Of a stretch of DNA of 64,000 bases, positions 7,913 to 16,877 are shown one piece after another (position 1 is the first letter of the stretch; every line of letters begins with the position of its first letter). The stretch is from CAVYHJ01 sp963768165 [NCBI: uncultured bacterium] (lineage in GTDB: Bacteria > UBP4 > UBA4092). The stretch is from positions 868,001-932,000 of the forward strand of contig CAVYHJ010000026.1 of the NCBI GenBank assembly GCA_963768165.1, written 5' to 3'. The position numbers and the translations under genes were made by a program. A model generated the notes under the pieces. It saw only the letters and a list, made by a program, of their open reading frames with translations. It searched no databases and had not been told where the DNA came from.

Positions 7913-8527
7913 TTACGGTCCAAAGCGAACGATAAATCCGGGACTGACCGTACCGTTGGTTGGATCGTAATCATTCTCCGTAATACCGACTTGTCCTTCC
8001 AACGTACCATTCCTTGTTAGACTGGGTCCATAACTTGCTAACCGCCATGCTTCATTTGGAAACTCCGTTATCCAGTTGGGTAAGTAAGGGAACATACCGC
8101 CAAAACCAATAAAATCGACATCCGCCGGGTTGGAAGTAAAATAAACATATGTATTCTGATGTTCCACACTCCAGACATCTGAACCGGGATTAAATCCGTC
8201 CAGTGGAATGGTGGATATATACGCTATTGGTGAACTCAATTGCAATATCCTAATCAAGTACCACGGTTCAAAATCAGGCGTTCCCCAACCAGTCGCGCTC
8301 AACCCGGTGGAGGGATGAAACACTTCAGGATACCGGTCATTGTCTATTTCATAGGATTCCAGAGCAGTCGCCAAGGTTTGCATTTCCGCTTTTGCCCGGC
8401 TGACTTTGGCACGAGTTTGCGCTGCCAGAAAATTAGGAATCGCTATCGCCGCTAAAATCGCAATAATCGCCACGACAATGAGTAATTCAATCAAGGTAAA
8501 TCCTTTTTTATGAATATTTCTCTGCAA
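7913..8527 (-). CDS. Type IV pilin-like/type II secretion pseudopilin with prepilin leader
   Basis: N-terminal class III leader and pilin helix: KKG followed by FTLIELLIVVAIIAILAA, then IPNFLAAQTRAKVSRAKAE, a form common in secreted pseudopilins of several candidate phyla. Cleavage is expected after the Gly before Phe, with the conserved Glu5. The globular part (about 160 residues) has YEIDNDRYPEV and a C-terminal GFIVRFGP. The frame is open to a TTG at 8575, but no ATG exists. The TTG at 8527, about 12 bases after AGAAGG, would give a normal 9-residue leader (MQRNIHKKG) and is my choice, with the start uncertain. It is probably assembled by a pilus or type II secretion machine encoded elsewhere. 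There is no assembly ATPase or prepilin peptidase nearby. Confidence 0.85.
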   Translation of the reverse strand: MQRNIHKKGFTLIELLIVVAIIAILAAIAIPNFLAAQTRAKVSRAKAEMQTLATALESYEIDNDRYPEVFHPSTGLSATGWGTPDFEPWYLIRILQLSSPIAYISTIPLDGFNPGSDVWSVEHQNTYVYFTSNPADVDFIGFGGMFPYLPNWITEFPNEAWRLASYGPSLTRNGTLEGQVGITENDYDPTNGTVSPGFIVRFGP

Positions 8528-8700
8528 AAAAACAGTAAACCTTCTACTTTCTCTTTCAAATATGTAGTGTAACAATAACTAGATTCACCAGACTTTGTCA
8601 ACTCTCTGCGAAAATAAAAATAGTTTCAAGTTTAAAATTTATAACTTTGGGTGAGTGGACACCAAGCGAATCACCAGCGAACATGCACCGAAGGAGGAGC

Positions 8701-8743
8701 GGAGGGGGACTGGAGGTGAAAATTTCACCTCCAGTCCCCCTCC
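8701..8743. repeat. Perfect 21-bp-arm hairpin of element copy A
   Basis: Arms 8701-8721 and 8723-8743 are perfectly complementary around a single central A. The outer part (GGAGGGGGACTGGAG) is identical to that of copy B, while the inner 7 bp (GGTGAAA) differ and are matched by complementary changes on the other arm. No T-run follows on either strand, so it is not a classic terminator. Confidence 0.85.
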
Positions 8744-8835
8744 AGTATAGATTCGGTATTTAAAGGGTTATGATGCGTAGAAATTACCATCCTCTGTGTC
8801 CCTTTCCTTGGTTAAGTTGCGGGAAGGGAGTGGTC

Positions 8836-8982
8836 TTAGTGGATTAGCGAATAATGGGTGACATGCACCCCGTCCGGTAAAAATGCGGATTGGAGAGCGG
8901 ATTGCAACACCGTCTCCAACTCTTTTCCCTGAAATACTTTAATAACCATTTCTTTGGGTCGTTGATATTTATGTCCTGGCAT
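8836..8982 (-). pseudogene. 48-codon deletion derivative of the element ORF
   Basis: ATG at 8982 follows AAGGAGG at good spacing, as in the long copy. The product begins MPGHKYQRPKEMVIKVFQGK and stays colinear with the 158-residue protein of copy B through DGVHVT. It then jumps to THYSLIH and stop, which corresponds to the last codons (SNYLLTH) of the long form. So the middle, including the whole KPRNPRTPAQ and W..LS..QK..W region, has been lost in frame. The reading frame and ribosome site remain intact, so a 48-residue peptide could still be made. Whether it has any function is unknown. Confidence 0.65.
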
Positions 8983-9125
8983 ACGCGCCTCCTTCTATTC
9001 TAAATATATTCCTTCCCCACCATTCCCACAATTTATTATATCTCAGAATAGACTAACAGAAAATAGGATACTGAAGGCGTCGGAGAAGAGAAAATTAGTT
9101 ATTTTACAATTGTCTGTGCCAGCCA

Positions 9126-9794
9126 CTAGGGCTTCTTGTATTGCCACTGTTTACCCGACGCAGTATCGTGAACTACTGACATATTTTTGGTTACAAGATT
9201 TATCAAACTTGAATCATTAAACGTTTCCCACTCCCTTGAAAATGAGATATCGGGTATAAGTTCTACGTCATAGCCTGCACCATTATTTACATCCACGGTA
9301 CAAAGAGTGACGCATATTTTGTCAACATTTTTGATCTGATTTCCACAAGCCCAGACGATTCCTGAAATGTATTCAATAGATTTTCTTCTACCTACAATTC
9401 CAAGATCTTCATAGTTTTCTTTCCCCAATTCTGCTACCATGGTGAGGACAAACCTTCCATTTCCTGTCGTGTCAACATATAGTTTACCAGGTTCTATATT
9501 TACTATTTTGCAAATTTCATACCCCAATTTGCTTAATTGCTCGAAGTATTTAGAAGGCTGTTCCGACCCGCTACTTTGTATTAATGAATCAATTGTATTG
9601 CTTGCAGCACTTTTGGCAATGTTATCCTGGTGCATGCCAAAATACCAAGCTAATGATAAGATAATCGCAAAGAAAATTCCCACAGGAACGAAGAAATCCA
9701 TCGCCTCTCTAAAGCTTGTTTGATCGCTCATAAAGGTATCACTTATTTTATTAATACTTGGAATTGATTTAAGGATGTGACGTTCTGGATGCAT
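9126..9794 (-). CDS. Hypothetical membrane-anchored protein
   Basis: A 222-residue protein I do not recognise. Seen: one membrane segment at about residues 34-53 (FVPVGIFFAIILSLAWYFG), a short N-terminal part, and a C-terminal domain of about 165 residues with alternating strands (KLYVDTTGNGRFVLTMVAEL, KICVTLCTVDVNNGAGYDVEL), which would lie outside the membrane in an N-in orientation. No catalytic motif stands out. An internal ATG (9731) just before the membrane segment is an alternative start, and neither start has a strong ribosome site. It lies between the short repeat copy and an MFS permease and shows no operon link to either. Confidence 0.55.
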   Translation of the reverse strand: MHPERHILKSIPSINKISDTFMSDQTSFREAMDFFVPVGIFFAIILSLAWYFGMHQDNIAKSAASNTIDSLIQSSGSEQPSKYFEQLSKLGYEICKIVNIEPGKLYVDTTGNGRFVLTMVAELGKENYEDLGIVGRRKSIEYISGIVWACGNQIKNVDKICVTLCTVDVNNGAGYDVELIPDISFSREWETFNDSSLINLVTKNMSVVHDTASGKQWQYKKP

Positions 9795-9907
9795 TTATTT
9801 CTTGTCTTGCACATCATGGCAGTTATGATACCAGAGGTTAGAGAAAGAATGCAAGCATCAAAACTCCTTTTGGTTAATTAATTATGGTAAAAATTATGTC
9901 CCTATGT

Positions 9908-11119
9908 TTACGAGTGATGTGAGAGTGTTAAATCGGTTCCTCGCATAGCAAACCAAATCGTTCCTAGGACACCGAAACCGAAGGCGGTTAGGAGGTTGGT
10001 TTGTGGGGAGATGATCCAGAGAAAACCGCTGGCGAAGGCGGCTATGGAGACGACCGTATCCCGGAATAAATAATAGAGACCGAACATGGCAGCTTTTTTA
10101 TTTTCGGGAGCCAAATCCATGATGAGCGCTTTACGGGTAGGTTCGCCAAACTCTTTCAACCCCCGTAGAATAAATGCCAAAATCAAAGGCACGAAAGAAT
10201 GGCAGTACATTAAAACCAAGGGGAATAAAGTAAAGTTGATAAAGGTAATGGTCACGAATATTTTCTTACCGCTCTTGTCGGCGAAGTACGCGACAGGGAT
10301 ATAAATTAGAACGGCGGTTGCCATTTCCACGGTACGCAAGACTCCAAACTGTTCGCCGGATACTGGGTGAGTAATGGATTTCATCGCCCAGACCACCACG
10401 AAGGCATAGGGAATCTGCTCACAGAAGCGAATCAGGATATCGGACACCAGTAGGTTGCGGAGGGAGGGGGACATTTCTTTGAACAGCTTAAAAGGATTCT
10501 TGTGTAATTCATCCTTTCTCTCGTGATGGTCGTCCGCCAACAAACGTTGCTGGAAAACAATGGCGATAAATGTCATGGCGATGGCGAGCATAAAAGCATA
10601 GCGCACACCATTAATTTTCCCATAATGGTCAACACAGAATCCGCCGATTAATGGACCAATTGCCATCGGAAACCGCCGGACGATAGAGTGCATGGTGACC
10701 CCCATGGTGCGTTTATGTTTCGGGAGAACTTTGGAGACGACATCCATCGTTGCGGGAAGAGATATGGCAGACCACGCGACATAGAATATCGCACCGACTA
10801 ACAGTGCCCACCACTCCGGGAAAATCACCACGATAGAAAAACCGATAATCGCCATGATATTAAAGAAAAAGAGCGCCCGCTTGGTTCCCAGTTTATCGGA
10901 GAGATACCCGCCGGGAAAGGAATACAAGGCGGAGAGCAGATTGTCCATGCCGTTTAAAACGCCAATCGTGATAAACCCGCCGCCGACTGCGATTAGGTAA
11001 ATAGGTAGGAATTGTTCCGCCATCCTCTCGCCCATTTCCACGAGAATGACCATGGACAGAATGCCGACAATCCCCCGCCGCAAGCCTAGAAAATTAACTA
11101 TTCCTTTTTCTGAACTCAT
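9908..11119 (-). CDS. MFS transporter
   Basis: A 403-residue integral membrane protein with the two six-helix halves expected of the major facilitator superfamily. The loop 2-3 motif appears as GGYLSDKLGTKRALFF (family G-xxxDRxGRR), and the equivalent motif in the second half as YFADKSGKKIFVTI. The central cytoplasmic loop is around residues 195-215 (DDHHERKDELHKNPFKLF). The substrate cannot be inferred. ATG at 11119. It is divergent from the large secreted protein gene, so the 118 bp between 11119 and 11238 must hold both promoters. No good sigma-70 pair was found there by eye. Confidence 0.88.
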   Translation of the reverse strand: MSSEKGIVNFLGLRRGIVGILSMVILVEMGERMAEQFLPIYLIAVGGGFITIGVLNGMDNLLSALYSFPGGYLSDKLGTKRALFFFNIMAIIGFSIVVIFPEWWALLVGAIFYVAWSAISLPATMDVVSKVLPKHKRTMGVTMHSIVRRFPMAIGPLIGGFCVDHYGKINGVRYAFMLAIAMTFIAIVFQQRLLADDHHERKDELHKNPFKLFKEMSPSLRNLLVSDILIRFCEQIPYAFVVVWAMKSITHPVSGEQFGVLRTVEMATAVLIYIPVAYFADKSGKKIFVTITFINFTLFPLVLMYCHSFVPLILAFILRGLKEFGEPTRKALIMDLAPENKKAAMFGLYYLFRDTVVSIAAFASGFLWIISPQTNLLTAFGFGVLGTIWFAMRGTDLTLSHHS

Positions 11120-11237
11120 AATAAAATTTTTAATCCATTTATTTTAAAACGTGTCCACTATTGTACCCTACTTTACAGTTGACAGAAACAGGCAAGTATT
11201 CTACATTGGAAAGCACGGAATGAGACCGGTTTACAGA

Positions 11238-14201
11238 ATGAATTTACGAAAATATAATATTGTACTATTCATCTCCTTTTTAATACTCTATTCACGTTCC
11301 CATGGTTTGATAACCATAGGCCATGGGCCGGTGATTGGAACAGACCATGCGGGAAATACTTATTATGAGGAATTTCAAGATTGGAATTATGGAGACTTAC
11401 GCGCGTTAGATCAAAATGGACCGTCGGATATGTACTTGTATTATGACGGATATGATAATTCACGGGATATTATCGCCTTTTATTCCCGTCAGGAAGGTGC
11501 CAATTATTATTTCCGGGTTGACCTTTATGACCTAACTTCCAGCGCTGAAAACGGGTATCTGGATTTATATGTCTTAATCAATTTTAAACCCGGCGGGACC
11601 AGCCAGTTACCGAATAGCCTGGCGGGTTCAAGCGGGAGTGTGGTCACGACAGATCATCCCTGGAATTTGGCGGTGGCGGTTTATGACTCGGTCAATTATG
11701 CCGTTTTCTTAAGTCCGAGTTCCACTATTAATTCAACCTATTTAGGTTCCTACTTTAATAACCAATTAGACGCCGTTGAATTTGGTATCAGTACCACCGC
11801 TCTTGCCATGGCAGGATGGAACGGAACTGATACCCTTTACTTCCAGGTGTTAAGCGCCAAGGATGAAACTAATCCATACTATATAACCGATGCGATTGGG
11901 GACGATGACCGGGGCTTTTCCGCGCCACACGCTTTACATGGAGCGTTTGCGTCAAATGCCTCAACAGGACGGGCAAAGTATGCCGCCATTGCCCACGGGA
12001 ATCAATCTATTAATCAAGCCAGCGGGATTCAAACACAAATTTGGGACCCTACCACGGTGAATAAAACCGGTTACATCCGCACATTGGATACATTCGAAAT
12101 TTTTAAGCAACCCTTGAATATTCATCCCAGCGGGTCGTTTCTGGTAGCGTGCAATTGGGCGAAGTCATCCGTGGGTTCGTCCGACCCCTCGGACGGACCG
12201 ACCTTCCTAAACAATATTAAACAATTTATTAATCCCGCGCAAACAACTCCGGCAGGATCCATCATTGGAGGAGTATTCGCGGAACAAATCATGCCCTATT
12301 TCGAGGGTGCGGCGAATACCACGTCCATGGCTCTATTTAATGAAGTTTCCCAAAATATTCTGGGACAGAGTATATCCAATATGAGTGTCATGCATGTGCC
12401 GGAACGGGTGATACGGAGTTATCCCACGGGGCTAAGCCCGTTGACCGGATTTACCTTCGCGGATATAACCGCTGGTGGGTTTCAAGCCACCTATTTGGAT
12501 GAAGTGAGTCATTTACATTGGTGGTTCTACGCCGGGGAATCGGTATACGGCTGGTCGGGATATCAGGGAAATTTCGATACCACTTATCAGCACAAGATTC
12601 ATAAGATAAATGGTGTGTATTGTTTCATGATCAATGATAGGGAAGACCAGGAGAAATTTGGTCCCTATGATAACGGATTAAATTTGGATACGCGATATAC
12701 TTTGCTGAATAAGGCAATGCAATCGGATCAGGCGCAATTAACCCTGGTGTTTGATGATTGGGAAGCGTATGCGGGGAAATCCTTTGACCCGATTTCCGGA
12801 CAGTCATCGGAAAACAACAACCAGATGCAGTACCAAGAAACCTTGCGGTGGATTGCCAATCACCCGTGGATTGAAGTAGTAAATCTGAAAGATATTTTAT
12901 CGAGAGCGCTGGATTCCACTAATCCGCAATATAATCCCACGTGGATTATTGACCACGGGACATCCACGACTCTTTCGATTCAAACCTATGAGTGGTTGAA
13001 GCATGCCTCCGAGGAATCTTTTCACAACTGGTTTTACGACAGTAACGCGGGGGTTACCGGAAATGAACAGAATTTTTATGGCCTGGTTCCCGTGGTTTTA
13101 GGTCCCCAGGGAAATTATTGGAATCGAGGGATAGGCGGAAATCCTTCGTCTCCGTCACTCTATGATGGACCGTCTATTCCCAGCGGAAAAACCATCGGAG
13201 ATTTGAATTCACCCAATACTTTATTCCATGATACGTGGGCGGAGTTAACGGCGGCACCGGAAAATAGTCTCAAGAAATTGGCGGAATATGAATATATGGC
13301 GATGATTTACGAAACGGCGTGGCATGAAGAAGATAATGGGAATTATTCCAACACCACTTATCAAAACCCATTCCCCGACCCGGATGTGACCTGGGATGGC
13401 GTGAATACCTGGGAACTGCAACTGGCCAATCACGTGCGGAATGTCGGTGTATTGGTAGACGCTGCCAATTGGGTCAATGATTGTAACTTGGGAAGTCAGA
13501 GTTCCACTACGCAGATTATTTTTGAAGATTTGAATCAAGAGGGGCAGAATCAATATGTCATGAAGAATAATCATGTGTACGCGTGTTTCGAGAAATATGG
13601 CGGCAGGATGGTGAATGCGTTTATCTATGATTCCTCAACACAGGATGCGATTTCAGTCATTGGTTCACCCGCATCCGATCCCTCCGCGCCAGGAGAAGAG
13701 GAATATACGGGAACGGCGGCCAACCGATGTTCCGCGCTTAAAGATATGAATAATGGATATTACGCAGACACCACGTACACGGTATCTACCGCGTCTACAT
13801 CCTTGATTCTTACATCCATAGATGGAAAAATTAGCAAGACCGTTAATCTGGCAAATGGAGCGGATATGTTCAACGTGACCTATAACCAAAGTCTCAGCGG
13901 GTCTCTGTATGTCCGTGTGGGTGCATCACCTAATAATTTGGATTTGATATTAAACGGAAGAACCCATCTCTCGGACGATTCGACAGCACATTATTATGGT
14001 GTGAAGAATTCCCAGGGCGGAGCAGTGTATGTCACATTAAATGGGGGAGCAACCTATAACCCAACACCGTTGTATTCCGGTTACCAAAATCGTAATATCG
14101 CCTTGACCGAAGAAATCGAAATCTTCGGCTCCAATACTTTTTCCTTCAATATCCTATTCAGTCCCTCCGAAGTGCCGGTCAGGGATTGGTGGTTGTATTA
14201 A
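11238..14201 (+). CDS. Large secreted glycoside-hydrolase-like protein (GH57/deacetylase-like core suspected)
   Basis: About 987 residues. I chose ATG 11238 because it gives a clean signal peptide (MNLRKYNIVLFISFLILYSR). The ATG at 11220 is also possible, while the GTG at 11151 is unlikely. After the signal comes a beta-rich N-terminal module (about 30-260) with many aromatic and Asn residues, as in carbohydrate-binding modules. It is followed by a core with LHWWFYAGESVYGWSGYQ, DREDQEKFGPYDNGLN and LTLVFDDWEAYAGKSF, and a region with YETAWHEEDNG and HVRNVGVLVDAANWVND, which recalls GH57-type enzymes and their C-terminal domains. The last 200 residues are a beta-rich domain. I cannot assign a substrate or catalytic pair. 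The stop overlaps the convergent NTase-HEPN gene by 23 bp. Confidence 0.65.
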   Translation: MNLRKYNIVLFISFLILYSRSHGLITIGHGPVIGTDHAGNTYYEEFQDWNYGDLRALDQNGPSDMYLYYDGYDNSRDIIAFYSRQEGANYYFRVDLYDLTSSAENGYLDLYVLINFKPGGTSQLPNSLAGSSGSVVTTDHPWNLAVAVYDSVNYAVFLSPSSTINSTYLGSYFNNQLDAVEFGISTTALAMAGWNGTDTLYFQVLSAKDETNPYYITDAIGDDDRGFSAPHALHGAFASNASTGRAKYAAIAHGNQSINQASGIQTQIWDPTTVNKTGYIRTLDTFEIFKQPLNIHPSGSFLVACNWAKSSVGSSDPSDGPTFLNNIKQFINPAQTTPAGSIIGGVFAEQIMPYFEGAANTTSMALFNEVSQNILGQSISNMSVMHVPERVIRSYPTGLSPLTGFTFADITAGGFQATYLDEVSHLHWWFYAGESVYGWSGYQGNFDTTYQHKIHKINGVYCFMINDREDQEKFGPYDNGLNLDTRYTLLNKAMQSDQAQLTLVFDDWEAYAGKSFDPISGQSSENNNQMQYQETLRWIANHPWIEVVNLKDILSRALDSTNPQYNPTWIIDHGTSTTLSIQTYEWLKHASEESFHNWFYDSNAGVTGNEQNFYGLVPVVLGPQGNYWNRGIGGNPSSPSLYDGPSIPSGKTIGDLNSPNTLFHDTWAELTAAPENSLKKLAEYEYMAMIYETAWHEEDNGNYSNTTYQNPFPDPDVTWDGVNTWELQLANHVRNVGVLVDAANWVNDCNLGSQSSTTQIIFEDLNQEGQNQYVMKNNHVYACFEKYGGRMVNAFIYDSSTQDAISVIGSPASDPSAPGEEEYTGTAANRCSALKDMNNGYYADTTYTVSTASTSLILTSIDGKISKTVNLANGADMFNVTYNQSLSGSLYVRVGASPNNLDLILNGRTHLSDDSTAHYYGVKNSQGGAVYVTLNGGATYNPTPLYSGYQNRNIALTEEIEIFGSNTFSFNILFSPSEVPVRDWWLY

Positions 14202-15363
14202 ATACTTTTTTTCTAATTTCGCGTGCTAAAGAATCAATATAGAGAAAGTATTCTGGAGCGTCATTCGCTGCCATTATAACCTGAATTATTCCTTGACCAA
14301 TAATCAAATCAGATATTTTGGGATCACCAATTTCATCAATCTTAAATTCATTGTTTTCCAACTTAATACCTGTTACAGGTATTCTACTATCACCGAAAGT
14401 TTTCTTTTTATCTGAATGGCTATATGCATTTCGAAACTTTTCTCTAAACTCATGTAACTTCTTTTTCTGTTCCTTTGTTATCAATCCCAAAGTACATGCA
14501 TGATCAATTGTCTTATTTAAATTTTTATCTCCGTATGATTCTAAACCTGGCTTATATTTTTTCTTAACAGAAGTTATTATTCCCTCTTGCTGCACTTGAT
14601 CAATTTTTTCTTTATCAGAATCATTAATTATCAAAGCATTCTTAAGTAAACTTTCAAGAAAATGATTGGTTAGTGTAATAGCAGCCTGACAAAATCCAAA
14701 AATAATACAAAGACAAATTTCATGTCTTAACGGGTCTAACTCTGGCCAGTCATATCGGTTCTTATATGCGTCACGCACAGTAGGATAATAACGTTTAATA
14801 AATGTTATTCTTGAATTAATTATTTTATTAGCTTCATCAGTTAATATCTCAATATTCCTAATAGATTCTGGTAATAGGGTTTGCAATTCAGGATATTTTT
14901 CAGTTAGGCGGAAGATGTCTGCTAAATCTTTTTTGCGTTTGCTTGGTTGTCTTTGGTCATTCGTAAAGGTCTTTATTTCTCCTTGCAATACATCTTTTAT
15001 TTCCGCCACTTTCATATCATATCCCATGACATTTTTTAGAGAAGAGCGCGGGATGAAGTCCTGATAGGCGGAATCGGTTTGTATTTGAATGCGTAAATCC
15101 GAGTCAGGATGGCTTAGATTAATACTGTGAGGAAATTGTTCAATGGTAAATATTGCTTTTGCTTTTTCAAGAAAACTATCCAACCGGTCGGTAACCAGCA
15201 CGATATCCAAATCCAAACTGACCACCGGTTCCACATAGGCATTGACCGCCAGACCACCGATAATGCAATAATCAATTTTCAGTTCACCCAATAAATCCAG
15301 CAATAGTTGAAGAACATCCACTTTGCCATTGGTTATGGAATTCAGGAATTCTTTTTTAGTCAT
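14179..15363 (-). CDS. Single-chain nucleotidyltransferase-HEPN-like protein
   Basis: A 394-residue protein from ATG 15363. The frame is open to 15540, but the extra N-terminus overlaps the divergent gene and looks random. Residues 1-165 are an AbiEii/MNT-type nucleotidyltransferase: helix, IIGGLAVNAY with GG at 36-37, DLD at 51-53 and the family block KRKKDLADIFRLTEKYPEL at 143-161. Residues about 175-394 are helical with FCQAAITLTNHFLESLL and FREKFRNAYSHSDKKK, giving an R-x4-H motif (Arg311, His316) as in HEPN ribonucleases. MNT and HEPN normally form two-gene toxin-antitoxin pairs in which MNT modifies the HEPN toxin, and here both seem to lie in one chain. The HEPN assignment rests on motif and helicity only. 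It is transcribed alone. Confidence 0.7.
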   Translation of the reverse strand: MTKKEFLNSITNGKVDVLQLLLDLLGELKIDYCIIGGLAVNAYVEPVVSLDLDIVLVTDRLDSFLEKAKAIFTIEQFPHSINLSHPDSDLRIQIQTDSAYQDFIPRSSLKNVMGYDMKVAEIKDVLQGEIKTFTNDQRQPSKRKKDLADIFRLTEKYPELQTLLPESIRNIEILTDEANKIINSRITFIKRYYPTVRDAYKNRYDWPELDPLRHEICLCIIFGFCQAAITLTNHFLESLLKNALIINDSDKEKIDQVQQEGIITSVKKKYKPGLESYGDKNLNKTIDHACTLGLITKEQKKKLHEFREKFRNAYSHSDKKKTFGDSRIPVTGIKLENNEFKIDEIGDPKISDLIIGQGIIQVIMAANDAPEYFLYIDSLAREIRKKVFNTTTNP

Positions 15364-15531
15364 GGGGTATAATATCTTATATTTAGTTTTCTTTCCACCA
15401 AAAACATTGAGTATATTATCGCATGTAGTTAAACTCGTTCTTTCGCATGACTCCTTTTTTGATTCCGAATATATGTTAATATCAGTAAAAGGATTTTGTA
15501 GTTTGATGATTCGTGAAAGGAATACATTCAA

Positions 15532-16596
15532 ATGAACCATTTATTTTCACCATTAAAATTGCGGGATATTCAATTCCGTAACCGAATTATGGTCTCACCC
15601 ATGTGCCAGTATTCCAGTGTGGATGGCTATGCCAACGATTGGCACCTGGTACATTTAGGGAGTCGGGCAATTGGTGGCGCCGGCGCGGTGCTGACGGAAG
15701 CGTCCGCCGTATTACCTGAAGGCCGCATCAGTCCGGAAGATTTGGGAATATGGAGTGATGGGCATATTGAAATGCTAGTGCGCATATTTCGATTTATCGA
15801 AAAACATGGTGCCGTACCCGGAATGCAATTGGCCCATGCCGGACGTAAAGCCAGCACCAGCGCACCTTGGAACGGCGACGGATCGATTGATGAGACTGAA
15901 GGGGGATGGAAACCTATTTTCGCACCCAGTGCCATCCCCTTTGCAGAAAAATATCAAGTTCCAGTAGAACTCGATGAAAAAGGTGTCCAGCGTATTTTAG
16001 AAGCCTTCGTCAGTGCCGCACGAAGAGTACTGGAAGCGGGTGGAAAGATTGTGGAAATCCATGCCGCACATGGCTATTTGTTACATGAATTCCTTTCCCC
16101 ATTAACCAATCATCGGAATGATTCCTACGGCGGTGTATTTGAAAACAGAATACGAATCCTGTGCGAGGCGGTAAAATCAGTTCGCCGTGTTTGGCCGGAA
16201 AAATATCCATTGTTCGTGCGAATTTCAGCATCCGATTGGGTGGAAGGCGGTTGGACTATTGAGGATTCTATAGCACTGGCAAAACAGATAAAACCTTTGG
16301 GAGTGGATATGATGGATTGTTCCTCCGGCGGGAATCTTCCTCATGTAAAAATCCCGGTGGGGCATGGATACCAGGTTCCCTTTGCGGAAAAGGTTCGTAA
16401 AGAATCCGGCATCCTTACAGCGGCGGTTGGAATGATTACAGAACCAGAACAGGCAGACCAAATCATAAGAAATGGACAGGCGGACATGGTATTTTTGGCA
16501 CGGGAGTTATTGCGTCAACCCTATTGGCCGATTCATGCCGCACGCCAATTGGGACAAGAGATTTCCATTCCAAAACAATATAACCGAGCGTTTTAA
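15532..16596 (+). CDS. NADH:flavin oxidoreductase, Old Yellow Enzyme family (YqjM/NamA-like)
   Basis: FMN-dependent ene-reductase on a TIM barrel. The N-terminus FSPLKLRDIQFRNRIMVSPMCQYSS carries the YqjM-type cysteine (Cys26 position) of the thermophilic-like subclass. Also seen are QLAHAGRKAS, the substrate-anion pair region with HAAHGYLLHEFLSPLTNHR and NDSYGG, and the C-terminal flavin phosphate loop AVGMI and FLARELLRQPYW. Length (354) is slightly above B. subtilis YqjM. ATG at 15532 has GAAAGG 12 bases upstream. Likely role: reduction of alpha,beta-unsaturated carbonyls or nitro compounds. It is a single-gene unit divergent from the NTase-HEPN gene. The 280 bp after it contain nothing I recognise. 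Confidence 0.93.
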   Translation: MNHLFSPLKLRDIQFRNRIMVSPMCQYSSVDGYANDWHLVHLGSRAIGGAGAVLTEASAVLPEGRISPEDLGIWSDGHIEMLVRIFRFIEKHGAVPGMQLAHAGRKASTSAPWNGDGSIDETEGGWKPIFAPSAIPFAEKYQVPVELDEKGVQRILEAFVSAARRVLEAGGKIVEIHAAHGYLLHEFLSPLTNHRNDSYGGVFENRIRILCEAVKSVRRVWPEKYPLFVRISASDWVEGGWTIEDSIALAKQIKPLGVDMMDCSSGGNLPHVKIPVGHGYQVPFAEKVRKESGILTAAVGMITEPEQADQIIRNGQADMVFLARELLRQPYWPIHAARQLGQEISIPKQYNRAF

Positions 16597-16877
16597 ACAT
16601 ACGTACCTATACGTCACACTTGATTTACTTTTAATGCTTTGCAATTCTCTTTTTGTTTTTTATTTTCTTGTGCTCCCTTTTGGTGAGTGGTCCCAATTCC
16701 TTAAAAGGAGTATTTTATTATCCTTACCCTCTCTTTGGAATTTTTTCGCTACCTTATCACTTTTTTGGGATTTACAAAAGATTTGATTTTTAAAATCATG
16801 GTACTGAACTTGGTTGAAGTATTGGGAGTCAGATTAGCTTTTTACTTCAGGATATTTATAGGATTTTCCGGCAGGTT

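Larger units (their letters stand above)
8660..9093 (-). repeat. Dispersed element, short (deleted) copy A
   Basis: This block is similar along nearly its whole length to 59061-59758. Shared parts, read on the minus strand, are a 5' flank (GACTAACAGAAAATAGG.., CTGAAGGCGTCGG), an AAGGAGG ribosome site, the first about 42 codons of an ORF starting MPGHKYQRPK, the last few codons and stop, a GAATCT block, a 21-bp-arm hairpin and a CGAA..CACCAGC..ACA.GCACCGAA end. Relative to the long copy it lacks roughly 110 codons of the ORF and has about 65 extra bases between stop and hairpin. No transposase or target duplication was found. Mobility is inferred from the two dispersed copies. Confidence 0.75.

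Noticed and set aside
8701-8743. Intrinsic terminator for the mini ORF
   Set aside because: The stem is strong, but no T-run follows on the minus strand in either copy of the element.
15364-15540. 59-residue N-terminal extension of the NTase-HEPN protein
   Set aside because: It overlaps the divergent OYE gene, has no ribosome site, and the NTase fold is complete from the ATG at 15363.
16472-16786. 104-codon plus-strand frame overlapping the end of the OYE gene
   Set aside because: It starts inside the OYE gene in another frame, has no ribosome site, and its hydrophobic tail comes from T-rich intergenic DNA.
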